Assembly: GCF_020172685.1 (NCBI RefSeq)
Contig: NZ_CP083986.1
Location: 4,482,158 to 4,546,157, forward strand
Direction of reading: 5' to 3'
Source: [Mycobacterium] nativiensis
Lineage (GTDB): Bacteria; Actinomycetota; Actinomycetes; Mycobacteriales; Mycobacteriaceae
Length of the DNA stretch: 64,000 bases
Positions 49,484 through 58,058 of the stretch are shown here, in pieces. The notes beneath the pieces were generated by a model. It worked only from the letters and a program-made list of their open reading frames with translations, searched no databases and had not been told where the DNA came from. A program made the translations under genes and the position numbers. Each line of letters starts with the position of its first letter. Within the stretch, counting starts at the first letter, position 1.

Positions 49484-50514
49484 CAGGGTTCGCCGCACCT
49501 TCCGGATTGTTGGATAATCCAGGGGAACTGCGCGGTGCGGCCCTGCAGGTCCGTCACCCGTACTGCGATTCCGCAGAGGTAGAGGTTCAGCCAGCTCCCG
49601 TAGGAGCCGAGGCGCACCAGTTTGCGGTAGTTCTGCGGTGTCTTGTGCAGCACCAGGTCAAGTCGTGCGAGGTCGGTTTCGTTGGACAGCAGCGGGGCGA
49701 GCCGGGTCAGCTGATCGACGGTTCCCGACAGGGGTGGCCGCGCCTCGGTGAGCAGGGTGGCGAATGACGCGGTCCCGTTGTCCAGCGCCGTGATGGCCTG
49801 TCCGATCGGATCACGTTCCTGGGCAAGGCCACTCACCAGCCGCTCCAGTCCGTCTACCGCATGGGAGAACTTGGTGCCGTCCTTGGCCAGCACGCCCAGC
49901 GTGTCGTTGAGGTTCTCGATGAGCCGTTCGACGGTCTGCCCGTTGTCGGCCACCGCGTTGGTGAATGACGATGTCCTGGCGAACAACGACTCCAGGTCAT
50001 CGCCCTGCCCCTGCAGGATCTGAATCAACGAGCTGGTCAGCGCGTTGACGTCGTCGGGGTTAAGGCCCTGGATCACCGGCTTGAGGCCGCCGAGCAGCAG
50101 GTCGAGGTCCAGCGCCGGCTCGGTTTTATCGGTTTCGAAGCGGGAGCCCGGTGGCCGGATGCGGGCCGGCCCGGGGTCATCGATGAGTTCGAGGTAGCGG
50201 TCACCGACGAGGTTGAGATAGCGCACCGCAACCTTGGTGCTCTCGGTGAGCCGGACGTTGTCATCGGCATCGAAGGCGACCAGGGCGGTGTTGTCCGATT
50301 GCAACGCGACCTTCCGGACGGTGCCGACCCGGATACCGGCGACGCGAACCGAGTCACCTGATTTCAGACTCGAGACGTCCTGGAACACTGCCGAATAGGC
50401 GTTGGTGGACCCGGACCGGTACTGGCTGAAGATCACGAGCAGGGCCGCGGTCAGCAATACCATCGTGATCCCGAACGCACCCAATTTGGCGGCGGTCTTG
50501 CTGAGCCCGCTCAT
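49483..50514 (-). CDS. mceB: MceB subunit of the Mce importer
   Basis: A 343-residue protein with anchor FGITMVLLTAALLVIFSQY, Mce domain (FQDVSSLKSGDSVRVAGIRV, RYLNLVGDRYLELIDDPGP) and the typical MceB C-terminus GSYGSWLNLYLCGIAVRVTD. ATG overlaps the mceA stop (ATGA). One of six Mce chains in the operon. Confidence 0.93.
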   Translation of the reverse strand: MSGLSKTAAKLGAFGITMVLLTAALLVIFSQYRSGSTNAYSAVFQDVSSLKSGDSVRVAGIRVGTVRKVALQSDNTALVAFDADDNVRLTESTKVAVRYLNLVGDRYLELIDDPGPARIRPPGSRFETDKTEPALDLDLLLGGLKPVIQGLNPDDVNALTSSLIQILQGQGDDLESLFARTSSFTNAVADNGQTVERLIENLNDTLGVLAKDGTKFSHAVDGLERLVSGLAQERDPIGQAITALDNGTASFATLLTEARPPLSGTVDQLTRLAPLLSNETDLARLDLVLHKTPQNYRKLVRLGSYGSWLNLYLCGIAVRVTDLQGRTAQFPWIIQQSGRCGEP

Positions 50515-51704
50515 CCGGGATGCCCGACCTGTGCGCTGTTGCGTGGTGGCCCGTCAATCGGCCCGTACAGCAATTGCTTGAGTCCGTCGGAGTTCAGCAG
50601 GATCCCCTCGTTGCCGTACTGCGCCGGGTTGGCGTTGACGTCGGTGATCACGAAGGGTGGGCGCTTTTGAAACCCGACCTTGGGTAGATCCGTGCACTGC
50701 GGTCCGCCCGTCGCGGCCACCTTGGGCAGATTCTGCGGATACCGGTAGCGCTCCACGCCGAGGACCACCGTCTGTAGCAGAAGACCGCCGGGGACGGGAG
50801 TGCCCGGGGCTTTCGCCAATTGGACGGCTCCGCCCAGGCCGCAGGTCAGCGCCTCGTGGTACTGGTTGGTGAGGTCGGTGGTCGGGCCGAGAAGTGCCAT
50901 GGTGTCGGTGATTGCCTGGCGGTTGGTGCCGACGACGTCGTTGCCGGTGTCGGCCAGCCCGATCACGCTGATCAGCAGGGCATCGAGGTTGTGTTGTTCG
51001 CTGACAGCCACATCGCTCATTCGGGTCGCCGCGTCGGCAGTGGTGACCAGGTCGGGTGCCGCATCGGCATACGCGTCGACCACACGGGGAGCCACGGTGA
51101 ATTCATGCTCCATGGCCGCCAGGCTCGGGTCGACCCGCGCCAGAAACTCATCGAAGTTGGCCATCATCTGCCCGATCCGATCACCTCGACCGTCCAGCGC
51201 CGTCGACAACGCTCCGAGCGTCTCGTTGAGTTTGGTGGGTTCGATCTTCGCCAGTACCTGCGACAGCCGCTCGAAGACCGTATTGATCTCCACCGTGACA
51301 TGGTCGGCGTGCAGCACCTGGCCGCGCTGCAGAGATCCGGTAGCGGGTTCTTCCGGCGGGATCAGCTCGACGTATTTGGATCCGAACACCGTCGAGGAGG
51401 CGATGTCGATGCGAACGTTTGCCGGGATGACGTCCATGTAGGCCGGGTCCATGGCCAGGTGCAGGGCGGCACGTCCGTCGGGCAGAGATTCGATCGACTT
51501 CACCGAACCGACTTGCGCCCCGTGCAGTTTCACTTTGGCGTCCGCATTCATGACCAGACCGGCCCGGCTGGAGAGCACGGTGACGGGAACGGTGCTGGCG
51601 AAGCTGCCCCGAAACAGTCCTACTGCGAGTGCGACCGTGGCCGCGGCGACGGCCACTGTGGCCAGTCCCGTCAGGGCCCGTCTGACGCGCGAAGTCGTTG
51701 CCAT
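50511..51704 (-). CDS. mceA: MceA subunit of the Mce importer
   Basis: A 397-residue protein: anchor near 12-32, Mce domain with LSSRAGLVMNADAKVKLHGA and DIASSTVFGSKYVELIPPEE, then the helical part HNLDALLISVIGLADTGNDV, and the C-terminal NPAQYGNEGILLNSDGL. The last motif is not Mce4A-like, so the operon should not be called mce4 from context alone. ATG 51704 or GTG 51707 starts 10 bp after yrbEB. Confidence 0.93.
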   Translation of the reverse strand: MATTSRVRRALTGLATVAVAAATVALAVGLFRGSFASTVPVTVLSSRAGLVMNADAKVKLHGAQVGSVKSIESLPDGRAALHLAMDPAYMDVIPANVRIDIASSTVFGSKYVELIPPEEPATGSLQRGQVLHADHVTVEINTVFERLSQVLAKIEPTKLNETLGALSTALDGRGDRIGQMMANFDEFLARVDPSLAAMEHEFTVAPRVVDAYADAAPDLVTTADAATRMSDVAVSEQHNLDALLISVIGLADTGNDVVGTNRQAITDTMALLGPTTDLTNQYHEALTCGLGGAVQLAKAPGTPVPGGLLLQTVVLGVERYRYPQNLPKVAATGGPQCTDLPKVGFQKRPPFVITDVNANPAQYGNEGILLNSDGLKQLLYGPIDGPPRNSAQVGHPG

Positions 51705-51713
51705 CACACCGCC

Positions 51714-52562
51714 CTAGCCGGACAGGTTGAAGTTGCCGTTGGAGCCGTAAACGGACAGTGACACCAGCAGCGTCACCGAGATTACGACGATGAGTGACGT
51801 TCGCACGGCGTTGCCGACGGCCACACCCACCCCGGACGGTCCACCGCTGGCGAAGTACCCGAAGTAGGTGTGCACGAGCAGCACCGCGATGGCCATCAGG
51901 ATTGCCTGCAGAAATGACCACAAGAGGTCTTTGGGGTTGAGAAACGTCCCGAAGTAGTGGTTGTACAGTCCTGCCGACTGCCCGAACATCACCACCGTGG
52001 TCAGCTTGCTCGCCGCAAAAGACAGGATCACCGCTATCGAGTAGAGCGGTGTGATCGCCACCATTCCGGCCACGATGCGGGTGCTCACCAGGTATTCGAC
52101 GGCGCGGATGCCCATGGTCTCCAACGCGTCGATCTCTTCGTTGATCCGCATGGCGCCCAATTGAGCGGTTACGCCCGCGCCGAAGGTGGCGGCCAGCCCG
52201 ATGCCGGCGACAACCGGCGCAGATATCCGGACGTTGATGAAGGCAGCCAGGAATCCCGTCAGGGCTTCGATGCCGATGTCCCCAAGCGAGCTGTATCCCT
52301 GCACCGCCAGTGTGCCGCCCGCGGCGAGCGTGAGAAATCCAACGATGACGACGGTGCCGCCGATCATCGCCAATGTTCCTGCGCCCATGCTGATTTCGGC
52401 GATGAGGCGCACCACTTCACGACGATAGCCGGTGGCGGCGTGGGGCACACCCGCCAGGGCGCGGCCGTAGAAGGAGGTGTGGTCGCCGAGTCGGCTGAGG
52501 GTGTCGATCGGTCTGTTCAGCTCCCGCGCCACCTGCGGGTGAAGCACACGTAGGCCAGTCAT
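51714..52562 (-). CDS. yrbEB: YrbEB, permease subunit of the Mce importer
   Basis: A 282-residue MlaE-family integral membrane protein with about five to six segments (for example GAGTLAMIGGTVVIVGFLTL and SFLQAILMAIAVLLVHTYFG), the conserved GAGVTAQLGAMRINEEIDAL EQ-loop-like helix that contacts the ATPase, and a GNAVRTSLIVVISVTLLVS end. It pairs with YrbEA to form the membrane pore of the importer; the MceG-type ATPase is not in this window. Starts 13 bp after the yrbEA stop. Confidence 0.93.
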   Translation of the reverse strand: MTGLRVLHPQVARELNRPIDTLSRLGDHTSFYGRALAGVPHAATGYRREVVRLIAEISMGAGTLAMIGGTVVIVGFLTLAAGGTLAVQGYSSLGDIGIEALTGFLAAFINVRISAPVVAGIGLAATFGAGVTAQLGAMRINEEIDALETMGIRAVEYLVSTRIVAGMVAITPLYSIAVILSFAASKLTTVVMFGQSAGLYNHYFGTFLNPKDLLWSFLQAILMAIAVLLVHTYFGYFASGGPSGVGVAVGNAVRTSLIVVISVTLLVSLSVYGSNGNFNLSG

Positions 52563-52575
52563 CGTCGTATCCCGG

Positions 52576-53388
52576 CTAATCCGAGGTCATCTGGATGCCG
52601 ATGGCGGTGACCACCACGTTGACAACGAACAATGCCATGAAGGCGTACACCACCGTCTCGTTGACGGCGTTGCCCACCGCTTTGGCGCCGCCTCCGCTGA
52701 TCGTCAGACCGCGATAGCAGGCCACGACTCCGGCGATCAGGCCGAACAGTGCTGCCTTGACGCACGAGATGATCACCTCGGGAACCCCGGTGAGCAGCGT
52801 GATCCCGGCTGCGAAGGCACCGGGATTGACGCCTTGGATGAAGATCGAGAAGGTGTACCCGCCCAGGATCCCGATGATGACGACCAGGCTGTTGAGCAGC
52901 AGCGCGACCACGCCCGACGCCAGCATCCGGGGAGCCACCAGCCGCTGCACGGGGTTGATGCCGAGGACTTCCATGGCGTCGATCTCTTCTCGGATGGTGC
53001 GGGATCCCAGATCGGCGCACATCGCCGTCGCCCCGGCACCGGCCACGATCAACACCGTCACCATCGGCCCGACCTGCGTGACCGCTCCGAATGCCGCCCC
53101 GGCACCCGACAGGTCCGCCGCACCCAACTCGCGCAACAGGATGTTCAGAGTGAAGCTGACGAGGACGGTGAAGGGAATCGCGACCAGCACCGTGGGCATC
53201 AGCGACACCCGCGCCACGAACCATGACTGCTCCAGCAGTTCGCGGCCCTGAAAGGGCCGGCGGAACAGGAACTTCACCGCATCGACCGACATTGCCAGCA
53301 GGCCGCCGATCGCCCGCAGGGGTCCGGACGTGCCGGCGCCCACCGCGGCCAGCCCGGAGTACCAACGGTCCTGGGCGTTACTCACCAT
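52576..53388 (-). CDS. yrbEA: YrbEA, permease subunit of the Mce importer
   Basis: A 270-residue MlaE-family permease with the same architecture: SLMPTVLVAIPFTVLVSFTL, VGPMVTVLIVAGAGATAMCA, the coupling helix LGSRTIREEIDAMEVLGINP and a YAFMALFVVNVVVTAIGIQ end. First gene of the operon of eight genes (53388 to 44195). GGAGG lies 12 bases before ATG 53388; GTG 53385 is the alternative. The upstream divergent region (53389-53592) contains a 9-bp direct repeat. Confidence 0.93.
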   Translation of the reverse strand: MVSNAQDRWYSGLAAVGAGTSGPLRAIGGLLAMSVDAVKFLFRRPFQGRELLEQSWFVARVSLMPTVLVAIPFTVLVSFTLNILLRELGAADLSGAGAAFGAVTQVGPMVTVLIVAGAGATAMCADLGSRTIREEIDAMEVLGINPVQRLVAPRMLASGVVALLLNSLVVIIGILGGYTFSIFIQGVNPGAFAAGITLLTGVPEVIISCVKAALFGLIAGVVACYRGLTISGGGAKAVGNAVNETVVYAFMALFVVNVVVTAIGIQMTSD

Positions 53389-53457
53389 GTGCCGCAAAAC
53401 CCTCCACTGCCGGACCGAACGCCGTCGCTGACGCCGCCCGAGTCGGCGGCTTCCCAA

Positions 53458-53479
53458 GACGGTGACAGCCGACGGTGAC
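53458..53479. promoter_or_regulatory. Direct repeat GACGGTGAC in the mce/SDR divergent region
   Basis: GACGGTGAC occurs at 53458-53466 and again at 53471-53479, a 13-bp period, between the divergent starts at 53388 and 53593. This spacing could place two protein monomers roughly one helical turn apart. The factor is unknown; the classical KstR palindrome was not found here. Confidence 0.35.
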
Positions 53480-53592
53480 CGGCGACACGCTATGTCCCAT
53501 CCACCGGGAAGGGTCACGGCGCCGGAGCGGAATGGGCGGGAACGTAACCTGCTGTCGAAGCCCGTTGCCGACCAACCCTGAAGGAGCTGACC

Positions 53593-54420
53593 GTGCCACA
53601 GCCCGCCGAACAGTCACCCGGCCTCTCGCGTTATGCCGATCGCCGAGTGTTGATCACCGGTGGAGGCTCGGGCATCGGGCAGGCATGCGTGCTGAGGATC
53701 CTCGCCGAAGGTGGACGCGTGGTCGCCGCGGACATCAGCGCGGAGGGCCTGGGCGATACCGTCGCGAAAGCGGGCGACGCCGGGAGTCGCCTTTCGACCG
53801 TGGTGATGGACATCGGCGATGAACCCTCAGTTCGCGCCGGCGTCGCCGAGGCGGTGGCAGCGCTCGGCGGGCTGGACACCCTGGTCAACGCCGCCGGAAT
53901 TCTGCGCTCCTCCCATTTGGCACAGACCACGCTAGCCGACTTCGAACAGGTGCTGCGGATCAACCTGGTGGGGACGTTCTTGGTAACCCGTGAGGCGATC
54001 GGCGCGCTGCACGAGGGCAAGTCCCCATCGGTCGTCAACTTCAGCTCGACGTCCGCCCACTTCGCGCATCCGTACATGGCTGCCTACGCGGCCTCCAAAG
54101 GCGGGGTGTTGTCGATGACCCATGCCTGGGCGATGGAGTTCGCGAAGGCCGGTATCCGGTTCAATTCCGTTCAGCCCGGTTCGATTTCGTCGGGAATGAC
54201 CGACGGAACCGGCGCATCACGTCAAAGCGTCGGCCCCGGCCTTCCTGAGGATGCCGATTTGACGCTGTTCGGCAAGGTGGCGCCGATGCTGCCGCTGGGC
54301 GGCGGTGCCATCTTCGCCGGTCCGGATGCGGTCGCAGGCGTGGTGGCGATGCTGGGAAGCGATGACGCCTCCTTCATCACCGGTACCGAGGTTCGGATTG
54401 ACGGCGGCTCCCATATGTGA
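53593..54420 (+). CDS. Short-chain dehydrogenase/reductase next to the mce operon
   Basis: A 275-residue SDR: TGGGSGIGQACVLRILAEGG (~23-42), NAAGILRSSHL, Ser in VNFSSTSAHFAHP, Tyr/Lys in YMAAYAASKGGVLS, and a GTEVRIDGGSHM end. Between the catalytic Lys and the C-terminus there is an insert (GTGASRQSVGPGLPEDADL) that probably shapes the substrate pocket. GTG start with AAGGAG seven bases upstream. It is divergent to yrbEA, so it may be co-induced with lipid import; oxidation of an imported hydroxylated lipid is plausible. Confidence 0.87.
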   Translation: MPQPAEQSPGLSRYADRRVLITGGGSGIGQACVLRILAEGGRVVAADISAEGLGDTVAKAGDAGSRLSTVVMDIGDEPSVRAGVAEAVAALGGLDTLVNAAGILRSSHLAQTTLADFEQVLRINLVGTFLVTREAIGALHEGKSPSVVNFSSTSAHFAHPYMAAYAASKGGVLSMTHAWAMEFAKAGIRFNSVQPGSISSGMTDGTGASRQSVGPGLPEDADLTLFGKVAPMLPLGGGAIFAGPDAVAGVVAMLGSDDASFITGTEVRIDGGSHM

Positions 54421-54459
54421 GGGGCTGCGGAAGTGGGACATTATCGACGGAGGATTGCC

Positions 54460-54912
54460 GTGAAGCTCAAGGGCCTGCTGTATGCGCTTCCAGTACTGGC
54501 GACAGCAGGGCTATACGATTGCCCGCCAAGCTATTCCGAACCATTCTTCGCCAACTACCAGCTCCAGCTGCCAGACCGCTACGACTTCCACACTTGGACA
54601 TGGGCGGTATCGCACTGTGTGTCGGCGGCGGAGAACTGCGCGCACATCCAAGCGATCCCGATGCCGGTGGCCAAGGCGTTTGAGTACTCCGGCGACGCGC
54701 ACCTCGCCGACGGGCGCTATACCCTGACCGTCGATGTCCCGGACGGATTGCGCTGCGGAAACGTCTATTACGGGCCGATCATCCCGACGCGTGACGTGTA
54801 CTCCTGGGATGCAACGACTTTACAGGGCACGTTGACGTCGTCGCCGGCCAGCGGTTGCGATGGCGGGCCCGGCGGTGCCCTCACCTACCCGTTCAGCTTA
54901 GTTCGGCTCTGA
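54460..54912 (+). CDS. Small exported protein of unknown function
   Basis: A 150-residue protein with a hydrophobic N-terminus (LLYALPVLATAGLYDCP) that is probably a signal or anchor, then HTWTWAVSHCVSAAENCAHI, DVPDGLRCGNVYYGP and the C-terminal SGCDGGPGGALTYPFSLVRL. Five to six Cys suggest disulfides. The end pattern (Gly-x-Cys ... Pro-Phe-x-Leu-Val) is like the exported protein at 43666, so they may be one family. GTG at 54460 has GGAGG six bases upstream and is preferred to GTG 54433. It lies 39 bp after the SDR. Confidence 0.72.
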   Translation: MKLKGLLYALPVLATAGLYDCPPSYSEPFFANYQLQLPDRYDFHTWTWAVSHCVSAAENCAHIQAIPMPVAKAFEYSGDAHLADGRYTLTVDVPDGLRCGNVYYGPIIPTRDVYSWDATTLQGTLTSSPASGCDGGPGGALTYPFSLVRL

Positions 54913-54994
54913 TCAACGCCTCCGGGTGGGCGGGCGTTCTCCCGGTGAGCGGAACGATCTGTTTCTGACCGAGCCTTGTCTCTACATGCTGTGA

Positions 54995-55024
54995 CCCTAG
55001 GCCCAGGCCGAGGAAGCCCTAGGC
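54995..55024. repeat. CCCTAGGC direct repeat before the first PGRS/GH5 gene
   Basis: CCCTAGGC is found at 54995-55002 and 55017-55024, a 22-bp period, 38 bp before the start codon at 55062. Each contains the palindrome CCTAGG. Two helical turns apart, they could be a tandem regulator site. Confidence 0.35.
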
Positions 55025-55061
55025 GGAACCTTAAAGTCCCTACGTTGCATGGGAGATCACG

Positions 55062-57203
55062 ATGTCTGGTCAGCGCAGCAACAATAATTTCCCGTCAGAG
55101 GACGCCAGAGCTCACTGCCGTCGCGTCGTCGGTCTCGGTGCGAGTGCTGGCGCGTTCGTGGCGTTCGGCATGTCCGCGCTGTCCACCTCGCCTACCGCTC
55201 ATGCCGATGACTTCGGCTTTGGTGATTGGATCGCCGACCTGTTCGGCCATGTCGATAATGCGTCGGCCGCGACTAGCAGTGCAGTCGGGGACAGCAGCGC
55301 GCTCGCTGCACTGGCTACGGTGGACACCGTCAATCCGGCTGTGGACACGGTCACCGTCCCGGCGGGCGCTTGGTTCCAGCAAGTGGTCTACACCCCCATC
55401 CACACTGCGATCGAGGACTGGATCAACAGCCCGTTCGGCCAGCAGGTCGACGGCTTCATCAACCAGACTTCGGGACAGTTCCTGATCGGTAATGGGGCTG
55501 ACGGAACAGCAGCGCACCCCGACGGTGGTGTTGGCGGGCTGTGGTTCGGCGACGGCGGCAACGGCTACGACCAGAGCGGTAACGCCGGCACGGCCGGCGG
55601 CGCCGGTGGCGACGCCGGCTGGTTCGGCAACGGAGGCCACGGCGGCGATGGTGGTGCCGGTGCAGCCGGAGGCGACGGCGGCAGCGGCGGCCAGATGTTC
55701 GGCATTGGCGGCGACGGCGGTAATGCCGGTGATGGTGGCGTGGGCTTGCCCGCCCTGGGCGGTGCCGGCGGAAACGCCGGTATGCTCGGCATGCACGGTG
55801 CTGTCGGCCATTACGGCACGCTGGCCAGCGGCCCACCAGCCCAGGACAGTGGCGGGTTGAGCACCACCGGCAGCTGGCTCACCAACAGTGATGGCCAGGT
55901 CGTTATACCCCACGGGTTCAACTATTCGATGGAGTACTCCGGCACCGGAAACGACAGCGAAGCCGTTATCAGCGATGACAACGCGGCGTTCCTTGCCGCC
56001 AACGGATTCAACGTCGTGCGGCTGGCCATCTCCTGGGCCGGGTTGGAACCCGAACCCGGGGTATTCAACGACGCCTATCTCGCCTCGATCGATCAAACAG
56101 TACAAACCCTGGCCAACCACGGCATCCGCACCATCATCGACATGCACCAGGACGCCTACAGCAGCGTGTTCGGCTATGACGGCGCACCCGCGTGGGCGGT
56201 GCAAGACGGCGGACTATCCAACCCCGCGCTGCCCTTCCCGCTCGCCGTATTCTTCAATCCCGCGGAGAACCGCAGCTGGGACGCGTTCTGGGCGAATGCT
56301 GATGCACCAAACGGACTTGGCCTACAGAACAACTACGCGCAGATGTGGGAACACGTGGCGGACTACTTCAAGGGCAACGCCGACGTGGCTGGCTTTGAGA
56401 TCATGAACGAGCCCTACTCGGGTTCGCAGACCCTGCCGAGCCTACTAGGCAGTCCATTCTTCGAGGCGCAGCAACTCACCCCCTTCTACAATCAAGTGAC
56501 ATCCGCGATCCGGGCAGTCGACCCAACCGCACCGGTCTTCTTCGAACCGAGCATGCTTCCAGCCACCGCGGGCTATCCCACCGCCCTGGGCACGGTGGAC
56601 TTCCCCAATACCGTCTACTCATTTCACGACTATTGTGAATTTCCCTTAGGGGCGCTGGGTTGCCTGCCAAACGTCGCCGGAATCGTGTCGAACGCCGAGT
56701 CCTACGCCCAGACACACAACATCCCGGCATTCATGACCGAGTTCGGATTCAGCACCGACAACACCAGCATCGCCGCCACCATGCAACCCGCCGACCAGAA
56801 CATGATGGGCTGGACGGAGTGGGCCTTCAGCGGACAAGGTGATAAGTCGTTGGTCTACGACCCCAGCCAGCCTCCTGTCGGTGACAACGTCAACACCGCG
56901 CAATTGGAGACACTGGCTCAGCCCTACCCGCGGGTGATTTCTGGTACCCCCGAGTCGTATTCGTTCGACAACGGCACCTTCCACTTCAGCTATACCACCG
57001 AGCACGTTGACGGCTCCGGGGACTTCGCCGCCGGCTCGCAGACCGAGATCGCGCTGCCCAAGATCCAGTTCCCGAACGGTTATGAGGTGACCGTCGTCGG
57101 TGGCCACGTCATCTCTGGTGCCAACGCACCAGAACTGATCATCGCCTCCGACGCGGGCGCCACCACAGTCAATGTCACAGTGACGGCGTCACCGGCTGCG
57201 TAG
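55062..57203 (+). CDS. Exported PGRS-like protein with a GH5 glycoside hydrolase domain (copy 1)
   Basis: A 713-residue protein. Residues 20-49 form a twin-arginine-like signal (RRVVGLGASAG ... AHADD). A helical linker with PIHTAIEDWINSPFGQQVDG precedes a Gly-rich PGRS-like repeat region (~143-245, GGxGGxG units). From ~270 to 620 follows a (beta/alpha)8 GH5-type domain: HGFNYSMEY, NGFNVVRLAISWAGLEPEPG, the acid/base Glu450 in EIMNEPYSG, HDYCEFPLG and the nucleophile Glu560 in MTEFGFS; the layout suits endoglycoceramidase/cellulase-like enzymes. A ~90-residue beta-domain ends the chain. No PE domain is present. Substrate unknown. An inverted paralogue is at 60601-62784. Confidence 0.88.
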   Translation: MSGQRSNNNFPSEDARAHCRRVVGLGASAGAFVAFGMSALSTSPTAHADDFGFGDWIADLFGHVDNASAATSSAVGDSSALAALATVDTVNPAVDTVTVPAGAWFQQVVYTPIHTAIEDWINSPFGQQVDGFINQTSGQFLIGNGADGTAAHPDGGVGGLWFGDGGNGYDQSGNAGTAGGAGGDAGWFGNGGHGGDGGAGAAGGDGGSGGQMFGIGGDGGNAGDGGVGLPALGGAGGNAGMLGMHGAVGHYGTLASGPPAQDSGGLSTTGSWLTNSDGQVVIPHGFNYSMEYSGTGNDSEAVISDDNAAFLAANGFNVVRLAISWAGLEPEPGVFNDAYLASIDQTVQTLANHGIRTIIDMHQDAYSSVFGYDGAPAWAVQDGGLSNPALPFPLAVFFNPAENRSWDAFWANADAPNGLGLQNNYAQMWEHVADYFKGNADVAGFEIMNEPYSGSQTLPSLLGSPFFEAQQLTPFYNQVTSAIRAVDPTAPVFFEPSMLPATAGYPTALGTVDFPNTVYSFHDYCEFPLGALGCLPNVAGIVSNAESYAQTHNIPAFMTEFGFSTDNTSIAATMQPADQNMMGWTEWAFSGQGDKSLVYDPSQPPVGDNVNTAQLETLAQPYPRVISGTPESYSFDNGTFHFSYTTEHVDGSGDFAAGSQTEIALPKIQFPNGYEVTVVGGHVISGANAPELIIASDAGATTVNVTVTASPAA

Positions 57204-58058
57204 GGTGGTGATCTGTGGCGCCTGGGAATACAGCCGCGCCACACCGATTACCGCCACCAGCCCCATCGTGAACCATGCAGTGGCAGAGCAGGTCGCGTAA
57301 ATATCAGATAACGGCACGACCCTGCCACCCTGGAGCGTGGCCGTGGCATCACCGACGCGAAGCAACTCGAGGTTGACCTGTAGCGCCAGGCCGAACCAGA
57401 TGACGGCCCGCATCAACAGCGTCGATCGGTCCGAGGCAACGGGTTCCCGACGCCACTGCCATTCCACCAATGAAAACACCTGGAACAGCACCCATCCGGT
57501 GAGCAGCCAACCGGCATAGTTACTCAACGGGACGCCGAGGGCGCCACTGGGTGCCACGTAGGAATACAGGCCGCGGGCGTAGGCGGCGATCGGGTCGATC
57601 ACCAGGTCGTACCCGCCGAGGATGAGTGTGGCGACGACCGGCGTCACGACCGCTGAGACGCGGCGGTTGCGGTACTCCCCCACGATCACCCGGGCCAGGA
57701 TCCACGCGAGCCAGGCCAGCACCACCCAACCGAAGACAACCGTGACCGGCACCCCGAGTGCGCGGGACCCCTCGAAGTGATGGACGTAGGAGCCGAAGGG
57801 GAAACCGGTCGCCACACTGCACGCCTCGAATCCGAAGGCCACGATCACGGCGATCGTGAAGTAGCCGATGACGCCCGCGGGCTTGTACAGCGTGCAGGTA
57901 TGCAGCGCCACGAACACCGCCAGTAAGGCACCGTAAACCGCCTCGGCCACAGGCTGTATCGGGGATCCGGCGCTAAGAGCAGCCGCCACCGTCGCCGCGA
58001 ACCAGATCGCGACCAGACACCAACCGGTTATGACCTGCCCTCGAGTGCGTGTCGACAC
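57189..58058 (-). CDS. Carotenoid-biosynthesis-type integral membrane protein
   Basis: A 289-residue protein with about seven membrane segments (for example VITGWCLVAIWFAATVAAAL, GVPVTVVFGWVVLAWLAWIL, NYAGWLLTGWVLFQVFSLVE). The conserved EACSVATGFPFGSYVHHFEG region and GGYDLVIDPIAAY are typical of the DUF422/CruF family, which includes carotenoid 2',3'-hydratases-like enzymes of bacterial carotenoid pathways. The reaction here is not determined and no carotenoid genes surround it. GTG at 58058 is preferred to 58097. Its stop overlaps the end of the GH5 gene by 15 bp on the opposite strand. Confidence 0.8.
   Translation of the reverse strand: MSTRTRGQVITGWCLVAIWFAATVAAALSAGSPIQPVAEAVYGALLAVFVALHTCTLYKPAGVIGYFTIAVIVAFGFEACSVATGFPFGSYVHHFEGSRALGVPVTVVFGWVVLAWLAWILARVIVGEYRNRRVSAVVTPVVATLILGGYDLVIDPIAAYARGLYSYVAPSGALGVPLSNYAGWLLTGWVLFQVFSLVEWQWRREPVASDRSTLLMRAVIWFGLALQVNLELLRVGDATATLQGGRVVPLSDIYATCSATAWFTMGLVAVIGVARLYSQAPQITTLRSR

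Noticed and set aside
41328..53388. Considered calling this the mce4 (cholesterol) operon
   Set aside because: MceA ends in a non-Mce4-like motif, the neighbouring SDR is divergent rather than in line, and other mce groups exist; the group cannot be set by eye.
55560..55800. Gly-rich repeats considered as a CRISPR or DNA-level repeat array
   Set aside because: Repeats are degenerate GGxGGx codons in a reading frame, without unique spacers of constant length.
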